The position numbers and the translations under genes were made by a program. Positions 1-7,769 of a DNA stretch of 28,204 nucleotides are shown here, piece after piece (position 1 is the first letter of the stretch; each line of letters opens with the position of its first letter). The notes under the pieces were generated by a model, which ran no database searches, was not told the origin of the DNA, and saw only the letters and a program-made list of their open reading frames with translations. Origin of the DNA: Gammaproteobacteria bacterium (GTDB lineage: Bacteria; Pseudomonadota; Gammaproteobacteria; DSM-16500); the NCBI GenBank assembly GCA_009885665.1, contig VFKI01000133.1:1-28204 (forward strand). The letters run 5' to 3'.

Positions 1-5
1 CTGTG

Positions 6-43
6 TTATGGCATGGGCTGCTTTTATTTTGTCTATGCCATAA
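6..43. repeat. Inverted repeat, 9-bp arms
   Basis: Arms TTATGGCAT (6-14) and ATGCCATAA (35-43) are exact complements around a 20-base loop containing a T-rich stretch. It lies downstream of the tag stop codon on the minus strand and may be a transcription end for tag. No T-run follows the stem on that strand, so the role is uncertain. Confidence 0.35.
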
Positions 44-99
44 GCGCAGTGACTGATGTATCAATTCCAGAGAAGTGATCTGTTACCGCGGTTAGGCCC

Positions 100-666
100 T
101 TAACTGAGGTGCTTGTAACAACGGGTTAGGTGATCATTGACCATGCCTACCGCCTGCATATATGCATAGCAAATTGTGGTGCCGACAAATTTAAAACCCT
201 GTTGTTTTAGGTCTTTTGCCATGTTGCTGGAAAGGGATGTGCTGGTGGGAACGTGTTCTGGACGTTGCCAGTGATTCAAAATGGGTTGGCCATCGACAAA
301 TTGCCAGATATACTCGGAAAAACGGGTATGTGTTGCCAATATGTTTAAATAAGCCCTCGCATTTGTTACAACGGATTCGATTTTTAGACGATTCCTGATG
401 ATGCCTGGGTTAGTTAATAATGCGTCTATCTTTTTTTTGTTATAGCACGCTATTTTTTGTGGCGAAAATTCATCAAACGCTGCGCGATAATTGTCGCGCT
501 TTTTTAAAATAGTGATCCAGCTTAAACCTGCCTGAGCACCTTCTAAAATCAAAAATTCAAACAAGCGCTGATCATCATACGTAGGCTGTCCCCATTCATT
601 ATCATGATAGTCTATGTAAATTTTTTCGGCTGTCACCCAGGCACAGCGTTTTTTATCGTGAGTCAT
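100..666 (-). CDS. tag: DNA-3-methyladenine glycosylase I
   Basis: Base-excision repair enzyme that removes 3-methyladenine from alkylated DNA in the cytoplasm. The 188-residue length matches the family. The N-terminal RCAWV, YHDNEWG and LEGAQAGLSWITILKKR blocks and the C-terminal FKFVGTTICYAYMQAVGMVNDH block match my memory of E. coli Tag almost residue for residue. The zinc site of the family would be C8, H21, H179 and C183, all present, and E42 in LEGAQAG corresponds to the conserved acidic residue of the active-site pocket. The ATG at 666 has AGGA 10 bases upstream. A strong GC-rich hairpin at 700-719 separates it from the upstream minus-strand genes, so it is probably transcribed on its own or by weak read-through. 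Confidence 0.96.
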   Translation of the reverse strand: MTHDKKRCAWVTAEKIYIDYHDNEWGQPTYDDQRLFEFLILEGAQAGLSWITILKKRDNYRAAFDEFSPQKIACYNKKKIDALLTNPGIIRNRLKIESVVTNARAYLNILATHTRFSEYIWQFVDGQPILNHWQRPEHVPTSTSLSSNMAKDLKQQGFKFVGTTICYAYMQAVGMVNDHLTRCYKHLS

Positions 667-699
667 TGGGTATGTCCTGCATAAATTGTAACAGCTCTG

Positions 700-719
700 C
701 CCCCGCCAGCTGGCGGGGG
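700..719. terminator. GC-rich perfect palindrome, candidate terminator
   Basis: A perfect 20-bp palindrome (CCCCCGCCAG / CTGGCGGGGG) extended by CTCTG and CAGAG across a small bulge. It sits between the stop of the 33-residue gene and the start of tag, both on the minus strand. The T-run on the minus strand is weak, so it could be an attenuating hairpin rather than a full intrinsic terminator. Confidence 0.55.
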
Positions 720-741
720 TGCTCAGAGAAGATACGTCATG

Positions 742-843
742 TTACTTTTTCTTTTTTTCTTCTTGTTTTTCGCGACGTTTTTCTTCCTTGGTTTTCAGCG
801 GTTTTTTCTTAACATCTTTGCGCGTATTTCTTTCTTTACTCAT
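742..843 (-). CDS. Small Lys/Glu-rich basic protein, 33 aa
   Basis: Reading from the ATG at 843 gives a 33-residue protein beginning MSKERNTRKDVKKKPLKTKE and ending in a run of Lys and Glu. A strong AGGAG lies 5 bases upstream of the ATG. It follows the holin-like gene after 8 bases, in the same direction, so it probably belongs to that operon. Short proteins with an N-terminal SKERNT(R/K)K pattern are, from memory, found as conserved hypotheticals in other gammaproteobacteria; no function is known to me. It has no membrane segment and no cysteine. Charge and size suggest nucleic-acid or ribosome contact, but that is a guess. Start and stop are clear; function is not. Confidence 0.7.
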   Translation of the reverse strand: MSKERNTRKDVKKKPLKTKEEKRREKQEEKKKK

Positions 844-851
844 ATAGACTC

Positions 852-1265
852 CTATGGATGTTTATTGCGCTGTTGATAACGCGTGACCAGCCATTGGCGG
901 GTTTGCGAAAAGGATAATTTATTTTTGGCACGGATGATGGCGCACGTGATCACAATAAATAATCCGACATTGAACATTAATAAATATGTTACTGCGGCAA
1001 CTGGTGTAATAGCAATGCTTGATAATAAATAAATAAACAACCACGCTTGAATGCAAATCCAGATCGCAGCCAATATAACGCTGGCGGCCAGTAATAAGAG
1101 GGCGAGCATGATGAGATTTTTGCCAGCCAGCCGTGCATCTTGCTTGGCGAGAGAGAACAAGCATGCGCCACTGCACGCGAGGCTGAAGAGCGCGCGCAGT
1201 AAGCGACCCAGCTGATTTACGGTGCGGTGCTGCGGTGTGCTTTTTTCTTGTTGCTCGCCGTCCAT
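852..1265 (-). CDS. Holin-X/YqjE-like membrane protein
   Basis: A 137-residue protein with a polar N-terminus (about residues 1-20), an amphipathic stretch LLRALFSLACSGACLFSLAK, a polar segment, and two adjacent hydrophobic helices at about 50-77 and 80-111, then a basic tail. This layout is that of the phage-holin-family/YqjE proteins of unknown cellular role. Context supports the call: the gene immediately upstream encodes a DUF883/YqjD-like protein, and yqjD-yqjE neighbours are common in proteobacteria. GAGGA lies 7 bases before the ATG. The 11-base gap to the preceding gene suggests co-transcription. Family call is by topology and context rather than a decisive motif. Confidence 0.65.
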   Translation of the reverse strand: MDGEQQEKSTPQHRTVNQLGRLLRALFSLACSGACLFSLAKQDARLAGKNLIMLALLLLAASVILAAIWICIQAWLFIYLLSSIAITPVAAVTYLLMFNVGLFIVITCAIIRAKNKLSFSQTRQWLVTRYQQRNKHP

Positions 1266-1276
1266 AGCTGTCCTCT

Positions 1277-1588
1277 TTATTTACGCAATAACCAGCCAAT
1301 GACGAGCCCTGCTAATGCGGCAATCCCCAAGGCTTTTAAGGGTTTTTCTGTGACATAGGCTGTTAATGACGCATGTGCTTTTTCCGATTTTTTACTGATT
1401 TTGGCAGCCATTTTCTCAATCGTGGCGCCAGAAGCACCGCCAAGTTCGCCTGCCAATTTATATAAAGAATCGACGACGTCTGCTAAGTCATCGGCTTTTT
1501 TATGGCAGGTGTCGTCATGTTCCGTGCAGCAATCCTCATGAGGATCAGCGCAATCGGCATGGCTGTCTTGTCGTTTCGCAATGGTCAT
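1277..1588 (-). CDS. DUF883 (YqjD/ElaB-like) tail-anchored protein with Cys/His-rich N-terminus
   Basis: The 103-residue protein ends in EKPLKALGIAALAGLVIGWLLRK, the single C-terminal membrane helix typical of DUF883 proteins such as YqjD and ElaB. In E. coli those are inner-membrane proteins reported to bind ribosomes in stationary phase. Residues 35-80 are a predicted amphipathic helix. Unusually, the first 30 residues hold H10, C13, H17, C20, C21, H24, C28 and H29 amid Asp and Glu, which looks like a metal-binding patch and is not part of the DUF883 core as I know it. GGAGGA is well placed before the ATG at 1588. It leads the three-gene minus-strand set ending at 742. Confidence 0.8.
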   Translation of the reverse strand: MTIAKRQDSHADCADPHEDCCTEHDDTCHKKADDLADVVDSLYKLAGELGGASGATIEKMAAKISKKSEKAHASLTAYVTEKPLKALGIAALAGLVIGWLLRK

Positions 1589-1632
1589 AGTGACGGTCCT
1601 CCGCTAGTGTAGAGACTTGCATTCAGTATACC

Positions 1633-3444
1633 TTAACTCTTAGACGATCGCTTCCTTTCATGCTCTTTGAGGAATTTTTTGCGGATACGGATTGTTTGCG
1701 GCGTGACTTCAACCAGCTCATCATCATCGATGAATTCTAAGGCTTGCTCAAGCGACATTTGAATGGGTGGCGTCAATAAAATATTTTCATCCGATCCGGC
1801 GGCACGAATATTGGTGAGCTGCTTGGCCTTGCAGACATTGACGACTAAATCATTGTCACGCGAATGAATACCGACAATCATCCCGTCGTATACTTCGGTT
1901 TGTGGGCTGATGATCATGCGGCCGCGTTCTTGCAAATTCCATAACGCATAAGCTAATGCCACGCCCGTTTGGTTGGAAATCAATACGCCATTTTTACGTT
2001 GCGCAAATTGACCTTTGTATGCCGCGCCATAATGACTGAATACATGGAACATCAAGCCTGTGCCGGACGTCATGGTTAAAAATTCATTATGAAAACCAAT
2101 TAAAGCGCGTGCAGGGATAACATAGTCTAATCGGACACGGTCACGTGAATCGGTGACCATGTTTTTTAAATCACCGCGACGTGCGCCGAGTTGTTCCATG
2201 ATGGCGCCTTGGTGCGTGACTTCTATGTCAATTGCTAGGGTTTCGTAAGGTTCTTGCATTTCACCATCGATTTCACGCATGATGACTTCAGGGCGTGAGA
2301 CGGCTAATTCAAAACCTTCGCGACGCATATTTTCAATTAAAATAGATAAATGTAATTCACCGCGGCCGGAAACACGAAACTTATCTGGATCAGCCGTATC
2401 TTCAACGCGCAACGCGACATTATGCATTAATTCTTGGTCGAGACGTTCGCGAATTTTGCGGCTCGTGATAAATTTCCCTTCACGCCCCGCAAAAGGGGAG
2501 GTGTTGACTTGAAAGGTCATGCTAACGGTCGGTTCGTCGACGTTCAACGCCGGTAAAGCTTCTACGCAATTGAGGTCACATAAAGTATCTGAAATTTTCA
2601 AGGCGTCAATGCCGGTAATCGCCACGATATCGCCCGCATTGGCAACAGACACTTCACTGCGATCCAGGCCTAAATATTCTAATACTTGTAGGATACGGCC
2701 GGGACGTGTTTTGCCGTGACGGTCAATCACGGTGACAGGCATGCCTGATTTTACTTGGCCACGGCGAATACGGCCAACGCCGATCATGCCAACATAGCTG
2801 GAATAATCAAGCGTACTGATTTGCATTTGAAACGCGCCTTCTGGCTCGACTTCGGGTGGCGGTACGTGTTTGACGATGGCTTCAAATAACGGATCCATCG
2901 TGTCACTGGCTTGTGTGAGGTCGAGTGTTGCATAGCCGAGTAGGGCGGACGTATAAATGACGGGAAAATCCAGTTGTCGATCAGTTGCGCCGAGGCGATC
3001 GAATAATTCGAACACTTGATCCATCACCCAGTCAGGACGCGCGCCGGGGCGGTCAACTTTATTGATGACGACGATTGGGTTTAAGCCGCGCGCAAATGCT
3101 TTTTGTGTGACGAAGCGGGTTTGCGGCATGGGGCCATCGACAGCGTCGACTAATAATAAAACAGAATCGACCATAGATAAGATGCGTTCGACTTCACCGC
3201 CGAAATCAGCGTGCCCGGGCGTATCGACGACATTGATGCGGTAGTCGCGCCATTTTAAGGCGGTATTTTTGGCCAAAATGGTGATGCCACGTTCCCGTTC
3301 TAAGTCATTACTGTCCATGACGCGTTCGGTTTGGCTGGTTTTTTTGGATAAGCTCGATGTTTGTTGCAATAATTTGTCAACGAGCGTGGTTTTACCATGA
3401 TCGACGTGGGCGATGATGGCGATATTACGAAGTTTTTCAGTCAC
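1633..3444 (-). CDS. typA: Ribosome-associated GTPase TypA/BipA
   Basis: Translational GTPase of the EF-G/LepA superfamily that binds the 70S ribosome and supports 50S assembly and growth under stress. The 603-residue length is typical. G1 is AHVDHGKTT (residues 12-20), the ERGITI switch follows at about 51-56, G3 is DTPGH (74-78) and G4 is NKVD (128-131). The C-terminal half carries the TypA-specific GARRGDLKNM and ARALIGFHNEF stretches. The start is GTG at 3444, with an AGG about 8 bases upstream. It is transcribed divergently from rpmE across about 217 bases. Confidence 0.97.
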   Translation of the reverse strand: MTEKLRNIAIIAHVDHGKTTLVDKLLQQTSSLSKKTSQTERVMDSNDLERERGITILAKNTALKWRDYRINVVDTPGHADFGGEVERILSMVDSVLLLVDAVDGPMPQTRFVTQKAFARGLNPIVVINKVDRPGARPDWVMDQVFELFDRLGATDRQLDFPVIYTSALLGYATLDLTQASDTMDPLFEAIVKHVPPPEVEPEGAFQMQISTLDYSSYVGMIGVGRIRRGQVKSGMPVTVIDRHGKTRPGRILQVLEYLGLDRSEVSVANAGDIVAITGIDALKISDTLCDLNCVEALPALNVDEPTVSMTFQVNTSPFAGREGKFITSRKIRERLDQELMHNVALRVEDTADPDKFRVSGRGELHLSILIENMRREGFELAVSRPEVIMREIDGEMQEPYETLAIDIEVTHQGAIMEQLGARRGDLKNMVTDSRDRVRLDYVIPARALIGFHNEFLTMTSGTGLMFHVFSHYGAAYKGQFAQRKNGVLISNQTGVALAYALWNLQERGRMIISPQTEVYDGMIVGIHSRDNDLVVNVCKAKQLTNIRAAGSDENILLTPPIQMSLEQALEFIDDDELVEVTPQTIRIRKKFLKEHERKRSSKS

Positions 3445-3595
3445 GGGTAACCTGTCTGTGATGGAGGGTATGAATAGATTGAATTGCTAAGGTGGCGCAT
3501 TTTACCTGATGTGCAGCGAAAGTGCGAGGGGGCGCGTTTTTCAATATAAAATGCGTCCATTGGACGTTGTTCAGCGGGAGCGCCTGATTTCCCCC

Positions 3596-3624
3596 TTGCT
3601 TAAATTCATCATCCCCGCTATTAT
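3596..3624 (+). promoter_or_regulatory. Sigma-70-like promoter for rpmE
   Basis: TTGCTT at 3596-3601 and TATTAT at 3619-3624 are separated by 17 bases, a near-optimal housekeeping promoter. The expected transcription start is near 3631, leaving a leader of about 30 bases before the rpmE ATG. Confidence 0.65.
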
Positions 3625-3661
3625 GCCGAGCTTAGCGTAATTGGCAGAAGAGGTTCGTGTT

Positions 3662-3907
3662 ATGAAACAGGGTATCCACCCCGAGTACAAGGAAATAAAG
3701 GTTGCCTGTAGCTGCGGCAATGCATTTGTCACGTCATCAACTTTAGGTCGGGATCTACAACTTGAAGTATGTTCCAAATGTCATCCTTTTTATACCGGTA
3801 AGCAAAAGATCGTTGATACTGCTGGCCGCGTGGATCGTTTTCGTCAAAAATATGCACGTAAAGGTGCCGGCGAACAGCCACAAGATCAACAAGAACAAGC
3901 GGGCTAA
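3662..3907 (+). CDS. rpmE: 50S ribosomal protein L31, zinc-binding form
   Basis: Component of the large ribosomal subunit near the central protuberance. The protein begins MKQGIHPEYKEIKVACSCGN, the usual L31 N-terminus. C16, C18, C37 and C40 form the zinc site of the C+ type; the YTGKQK stretch at about residues 44-49 is the usual L31 core signature. I place the start at the ATG 3662 (81 residues) rather than the upstream in-frame TTG at 3641, because L31 proteins start at this point and AGAGG lies about 10 bases upstream. The Gln/Glu-rich tail AGEQPQDQQEQAG is an extension beyond the compact fold. Confidence 0.96.
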   Translation: MKQGIHPEYKEIKVACSCGNAFVTSSTLGRDLQLEVCSKCHPFYTGKQKIVDTAGRVDRFRQKYARKGAGEQPQDQQEQAG

Positions 3908-3936
3908 GTTTATCCCCTTGTACGTTAGGGCACGCG

Positions 3937-3957
3937 CGCTGGCAGAAGTTGCCAGCG
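3937..3957 (+). terminator. Candidate rpmE terminator hairpin
   Basis: CGCTGGCA and TGCCAGCG form a perfect 8-bp stem with a 5-base loop, 30 bases after the rpmE stop. Only a weak T-rich sequence (TTCATTC) follows, so termination may be partial. Confidence 0.5.
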
Positions 3958-3988
3958 TTCATTCAATGTAATGTGTCGCGAGTTTAGC

Positions 3989-4017
3989 TTGCTTCGCCTG
4001 CCCTATTTTCACATAAA
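3989..4017 (+). promoter_or_regulatory. Possible promoter for the malic enzyme gene
   Basis: TTGCTT (3989-3994) and CATAAA (4012-4017) with 17-base spacing precede the gene by about 48 bases. The -35 is good and the -10 moderate. Called by eye only. Confidence 0.35.
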
Positions 4018-4064
4018 AGATATATAGACACCGGCATAAAAACGCAAACGGGAGCTCATCACGC

Positions 4065-5303
4065 ATGTCAGCTAATGATTTACGCGAAGCTGCGCTTAAG
4101 TACCACCGTTTTCCCGTACCGGGCAAACTCGCAATTGTCCCAACATGTCCGATGAAAACCCAAGAAGATTTATCCCTTTGTTACACGCCTGGCGTGGCGG
4201 AACCCGTGCTGGCCATTGCCAAAGATCCTGAGGCCGCATGGCACTATACAACGCGCGGCAATTTAGTCGCGGTGATTACCAATGGTACTGCGGTATTAGG
4301 GTTGGGTAATGTGGGCGCATTGGCAGCAAAGCCGGTGATGGAAGGTAAGGCGGTTATCTTTAAGCATTTTGCCGGTATTGATGCGATTGATATTGAAATT
4401 GATTGTGAAGATCCCGCCGGCGTGATTGACACGATTGTGCGCATCGCGCCGTCGTTTGGCGCAATTAATCTCGAAGATATTCGTGCGCCAGAATGTTTTG
4501 AGATAGAAAAAACCTTGCAACAAAAATTATCTATTCCCGTGTTTCACGATGATCAACATGGTACAGCGGTTGTCGTTGCGGCAGGGTTATTGAACGCGAT
4601 GCAATTGCAAGGCAAAACATTGGCAGATGTGCGTGTTGTCTGTGCGGGGGCGGGTGCCGCAGGGATTGCCACCATGCAATTGCTGACTGAGCTGGGTTTG
4701 CCGCGCAATAATTTATTACTCGTCGACCGCAGTGGCGTAATCCATACCGAGCGCAGTGATTTGAATATTTATAAGCGTGCTTTTGCGGTGGAGACGGATC
4801 GTTACACGTTGGCAGAAGCGGTAGTGGGTGCGGATGTGTTTATTGGTTTGTCGGGTCCTGGGGTGCTGACAGCGGATATGTTGCTTACTATGGCGGCAAA
4901 ACCGATTATATTTGCGCTTTCTAATCCGACGCCCGAAATCATGCCAGAGCTTGCGATGGCAACGCGTGCGGATGTGGTGATGGCAACGGGGCGTAGCGAT
5001 TATCCTAATCAAATCAATAATGCAGTGTGTTTTCCTTATTTATTCCGTGGTGCATTGGATGTGCGCGCATCAACCATTAACGAAGCGATGAAATTGGCGG
5101 CGGTAAAAGCCATTCGTGAGCTCGTACATGAGCCGGTACCTGAAGCAGTTTTAACGGCATCGGGGCGACAGCGTATGGAATTTGGCGCTGAATATTTGTT
5201 GCCGCATATCCTTGACCCGCGTTTGCGTGAGCGCGTATCATCAGCTGTAGCTTCTGCTGCTATCCATTCTGGCGTAGCACTCAATCACTGTCCGACGGCT
5301 TAG
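4065..5303 (+). CDS. maeB: NADP-type malic enzyme, single-domain form
   Basis: Oxidative decarboxylation of malate to pyruvate, yielding NAD(P)H, in the cytoplasm. Conserved blocks are CYTPGVAEPV (about 39-48), TNGTAVLGLGNVGALA (73-88), INLEDIRAPECFEIE, PVFHDDQHGTAVVVAAGL, the dinucleotide motif GAGAAG and SNPTPEIMPE. The 412-residue length covers only the malic enzyme domains; the phosphotransacetylase-like C-terminal domain of the roughly 760-residue E. coli MaeB is absent, so this is the short form common in other bacteria. GGGAG lies about 10 bases before the ATG. It stands as a single gene; cofactor preference cannot be read reliably from sequence by eye. Confidence 0.93.
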   Translation: MSANDLREAALKYHRFPVPGKLAIVPTCPMKTQEDLSLCYTPGVAEPVLAIAKDPEAAWHYTTRGNLVAVITNGTAVLGLGNVGALAAKPVMEGKAVIFKHFAGIDAIDIEIDCEDPAGVIDTIVRIAPSFGAINLEDIRAPECFEIEKTLQQKLSIPVFHDDQHGTAVVVAAGLLNAMQLQGKTLADVRVVCAGAGAAGIATMQLLTELGLPRNNLLLVDRSGVIHTERSDLNIYKRAFAVETDRYTLAEAVVGADVFIGLSGPGVLTADMLLTMAAKPIIFALSNPTPEIMPELAMATRADVVMATGRSDYPNQINNAVCFPYLFRGALDVRASTINEAMKLAAVKAIRELVHEPVPEAVLTASGRQRMEFGAEYLLPHILDPRLRERVSSAVASAAIHSGVALNHCPTA

Positions 5304-5375
5304 TGTATGTATCGATCTTCGGCGTCAGACCCCTCATGTTTTTTCCCGCATCTAGGACAGCAACTGTCCAATTTT

Positions 5376-5431
5376 TCAATGCAGTGTGCTGCGGATTCTA
5401 TCCCCATCACCGACTCATCTTTTGTAGTAGA
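5376..5431. mobile_element. Degenerate copy (partial) of the dispersed hairpin element
   Basis: This segment aligns with the right part of the 24103-24238 element and the complement of 27051-27219. Shared are an ATGCAGT(T/G)TGC(C/T)GCG stretch and, with one mismatch in 17, the terminal sequence ATCTTTTGTAGTAGA at 5417-5431. The hairpin core is not recognisable to its left. It fills part of the 221-base gap between the malic enzyme and MFS genes, which is otherwise gene-free. Confidence 0.55.
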
Positions 5432-5443
5432 AATTAATCAACT

Positions 5444-5462
5444 GACACGCGACGTGCGTGTC
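5444..5462. promoter_or_regulatory. Inverted repeat upstream of the MFS gene
   Basis: GACACGC and GCGTGTC form a perfect 7-bp inverted repeat around GACGT, 62 bases before the MFS start. Its position would suit a dimeric repressor or a terminator for the preceding gene. No T-run follows, and no regulator is encoded nearby. Confidence 0.3.
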
Positions 5463-5524
5463 GAGTTTCCGTGATATATTGATTGGCGCGTGTTAAGCGC
5501 TGATCCAAATAACAGGAGAATTGC

Positions 5525-6865
5525 ATGACGGCAAGAGCAATGAATATGAGAGCGCTAATACTGCCGTGGGCTATCTGTGCACTTGGCGCTTTTTTTTATA
5601 GTTATGAATGTTTGTTACGTATGTCACCCAGTGTGATGCAAGACAGTTTGATGCGTTTTTATAGTTTAACCGGTGTGCAATACGGCTATTTGTCCGGCCC
5701 ATCTTATTATGTGATTTATGTGCCGATGCAAATTATGGTGGGCTTGTTGATGGATCGCTATGGGCCACGACGTTTGTTGACCATGGCGTGTTTGTTTTGT
5801 GGCGGCGGTGCGTGGCTGTTTGCTTGTAGCCATAACTGGATGTACGCGTTGATTGGCCGTCTCATGATTGGATTTGGTTCGGCATTTGCTTTTGTCGGTG
5901 CGACTAAATTAGCTTCTATCTGGTTGCCCCCGCAACGGTTCGCATTGATGTCGGGTATCGTATTTTGTTTAGGCATGCTGGGCGCGGTTTTTGGCGATAC
6001 AATATTACGTTTACTGATTGATTCTCAAGGCTGGCGCACGGCTATGCGTGAAGCAGCGTGTGGTGGGTTGTTAGTGTCAATTATTTTGTGGTCGGTGGTG
6101 CGGGACGTTAATCCGTGGCATGAATCAGGTCAGCATCATGTCACCACATTTCGTGAAGTATTAGTTGGATTGTGGCATGTATTTAGCAAACCCCAGTTGT
6201 GGCTGACGGGGATTATCGGGTGTTTGTTTTATCTTTTCTTGCCAGCGTTTGCTGAATTTTGTGCGCCCGCTTGGTTGCATCAAGTCCATGGTTTTTCTTC
6301 TATGGATGCGGGACACGCGACGGCATTGATCTTTATTGGTTGTGCGTGTGGTGCGCCGTTTTGGGGCATGATCTCCGATCGTTTTCATCGACGTTGTATG
6401 CCGATTTTCATAACAGCTTCAGTCGGCTTGCTGATATTTTGTGTTTTATTGTATACCCCGAATTGGCCGATTATGTTGCTATTTGCACTGGGTTTCTTTT
6501 CAAGTGCGCAAGTATTAGTGTTTGCTATCGCGCGGGAACAAACACCCCTGCATTCTGCCGGCACAGCGATTGGCTTGATTAATATGATCGTCATGATCAG
6601 TGGCATGGTGTTTCCGCCTTTGATTGGTAAGTTACTTGATCTGAATTGGCATGGCCTGCTGGAACATGGTAGTCGCGTTTATTCGCAACATGCTTATACA
6701 GTAGCGTTGAGCGTATTGCCCATAGGCATTTTCATTGGGCTTATCGTTACGCTGTTTATTCGCGAAACATTTGGGCGGGTGCATTATGCGGATAGCACAC
6801 AAGCTGCCGCGCAGGGGAATAATGCCAAAAGGTTTTCGCAACCGGCAACAGAAAGTGGCGTGTAA
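5525..6865 (+). CDS. MFS transporter, substrate unknown
   Basis: A 446-residue inner-membrane protein with about 12 hydrophobic helices, the normal major facilitator size. The loop between helices 2 and 3 carries LMDRYGPRRLLT (about residues 75-86), the MFS signature loop with D and R/RR. A second half-repeat loop is WGMISDRFHRR. Helix 1 has the YSYECLLRMSPS pattern seen in a group of transporters frequent in Legionella-type bacteria, as I recall, but that does not identify the substrate. AGGAGA lies about 7 bases before the ATG at 5525; another ATG at 5543 is possible. The polar tail is non-conserved. It converges with the ccm operon, whose last stop is 39 bases away. Sugar, amino-acid or metabolite transport are all possible. 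Confidence 0.88.
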   Translation: MTARAMNMRALILPWAICALGAFFYSYECLLRMSPSVMQDSLMRFYSLTGVQYGYLSGPSYYVIYVPMQIMVGLLMDRYGPRRLLTMACLFCGGGAWLFACSHNWMYALIGRLMIGFGSAFAFVGATKLASIWLPPQRFALMSGIVFCLGMLGAVFGDTILRLLIDSQGWRTAMREAACGGLLVSIILWSVVRDVNPWHESGQHHVTTFREVLVGLWHVFSKPQLWLTGIIGCLFYLFLPAFAEFCAPAWLHQVHGFSSMDAGHATALIFIGCACGAPFWGMISDRFHRRCMPIFITASVGLLIFCVLLYTPNWPIMLLFALGFFSSAQVLVFAIAREQTPLHSAGTAIGLINMIVMISGMVFPPLIGKLLDLNWHGLLEHGSRVYSQHAYTVALSVLPIGIFIGLIVTLFIRETFGRVHYADSTQAAAQGNNAKRFSQPATESGV

Positions 6866-6904
6866 TAATTTTTGTAATAGCGCAGCACCCTGACTGACAG
6901 AGCA

Positions 6905-7333
6905 CTAGCTGGCTGGCGAGGGGGTGCTGAGCTGTAACAATTTATGCGCTTCTTTGTTATTGGGCTCGAGCTGCAGCACGCGGCTAAAAGCAGCTTGTGC
7001 TTTAAGATATTGTTTTTCTGCCAGCCAAATTTTACCTAAAATCATCCAGCCCTTAGCATCATTCGGATGGTCGGTTAAATGCACGCTGATACGTTTAACA
7101 ATGGCGTCCATGCCGCCCAGTCGATCGACTGCGACTAATAAATTATAATGCGTTTGGCCGCGCGCCAGCCATGTGCTCAGTCCTGCTACATTGCCAAATA
7201 ATAGATAAAGTGCCAAGGCAAATAAGACCAAGAGCGTGGCGAGATAAGCGGTTATTTTACCTGGCACAGCAATGACTAAAAAAGTAATTGCGATGGCAAG
7301 CATGAACACTAAGCTGATATATAAGGATGACAT
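6905..7333 (-). CDS. ccmI: Cytochrome c maturation protein CcmI, short form
   Basis: CcmI holds apocytochrome c for heme ligation together with CcmF and CcmH. The 142-residue protein has two N-terminal membrane helices (about 4-24 and 27-47), a cytoplasmic-type linker, and one or two TPR-like units at about 73-135 (NDAKGWMILGKIWLAEKQYL, then QAAFSRVLQLEPNNKEAHKL). Typical CcmI/CycH proteins are 300-400 residues, with more TPRs and a C-terminal periplasmic domain; these are missing here. No frameshift remnant is obvious after the stop, so it appears to be a shortened form rather than a recent break. It is the last ccm gene, starting 9 bases after ccmH ends. CACCC / GGGTG complementarity around the stop could end transcription. 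Confidence 0.82.
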   Translation of the reverse strand: MSSLYISLVFMLAIAITFLVIAVPGKITAYLATLLVLFALALYLLFGNVAGLSTWLARGQTHYNLLVAVDRLGGMDAIVKRISVHLTDHPNDAKGWMILGKIWLAEKQYLKAQAAFSRVLQLEPNNKEAHKLLQLSTPSPAS

Positions 7334-7342
7334 ATTTTACGG

Positions 7343-7750
7343 CTATACCTTCCGGTTGATGCGAATAAAAAAAAGTAATCCACCACCTGCTAATAATAAA
7401 AATAAGGCAGGTCCTAGCCATAAAAATAAAGTGGCAGGAACGAAGGGTGGACGATATAAAATAAAATTGCCGTAGCGCGCGACAAGATAGGCGACAATTT
7501 GCGCATCCGTTTGTCCTGCCTGCATTTTGATATAAATCTGGTGACGTAAGTCGGCAGCGAGCGGTGCCTCGGAATCGGCTAATGTTTGATTTTGACAAAC
7601 AAGGCAGCGTAATTGGCTGGTGAGCGTTTGAAAGCGTGTCGCTTGTGTTGCTGAAACGAAGGCATAATTGTCGGTGGCGGCAAAAACGTGTGTCGGCAGG
7701 CAAAAAAATGTGGCAATGGACATCATGATCGATATACCTATTTTTTTCAT
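7343..7750 (-). CDS. ccmH: Cytochrome c maturation protein CcmH (thiol oxidoreductase)
   Basis: Periplasmic, membrane-anchored reductant of apocytochrome c CXXCH cysteines. From the ATG at 7750 the protein has 135 residues: a signal peptide (1-24, MKKIGISIMMS... ending HVFA), the hallmark LRCLVCQNQTLADS with C49 and C52, a helical bundle, and a C-terminal anchor (about 110-131) ending in basic residues. This is the single-domain CcmH; the CycH/CcmI part is a separate gene. In-frame ATGs at 7780 and 7795 overlap the end of ccmG; 7780 would give a 10-residue extension and cannot be excluded because no good ribosome site precedes 7750. Confidence 0.92.
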   Translation of the reverse strand: MKKIGISIMMSIATFFCLPTHVFAATDNYAFVSATQATRFQTLTSQLRCLVCQNQTLADSEAPLAADLRHQIYIKMQAGQTDAQIVAYLVARYGNFILYRPPFVPATLFLWLGPALFLLLAGGGLLFFIRINRKV

Positions 7751-7769
7751 AAAAAACGCGACGTGAAAA

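Noticed and set aside
919..1299. 126-codon minus-strand frame over the holin-like gene
   Set aside because: Cys/His/Arg-rich out-of-frame translation of the membrane protein gene; typical shadow composition.
6883..6929. CAGCACCC/GGGTGCTG inverted repeat as a strong terminator between MFS and ccmI
   Set aside because: The arms match but the loop is about 31 bases, includes the ccmI stop, and no T-run follows; mentioned only as a possibility.
7257..7703. 148-codon minus-strand frame over ccmH and ccmI
   Set aside because: Out-of-frame with two recognised genes and lacks any family motif.
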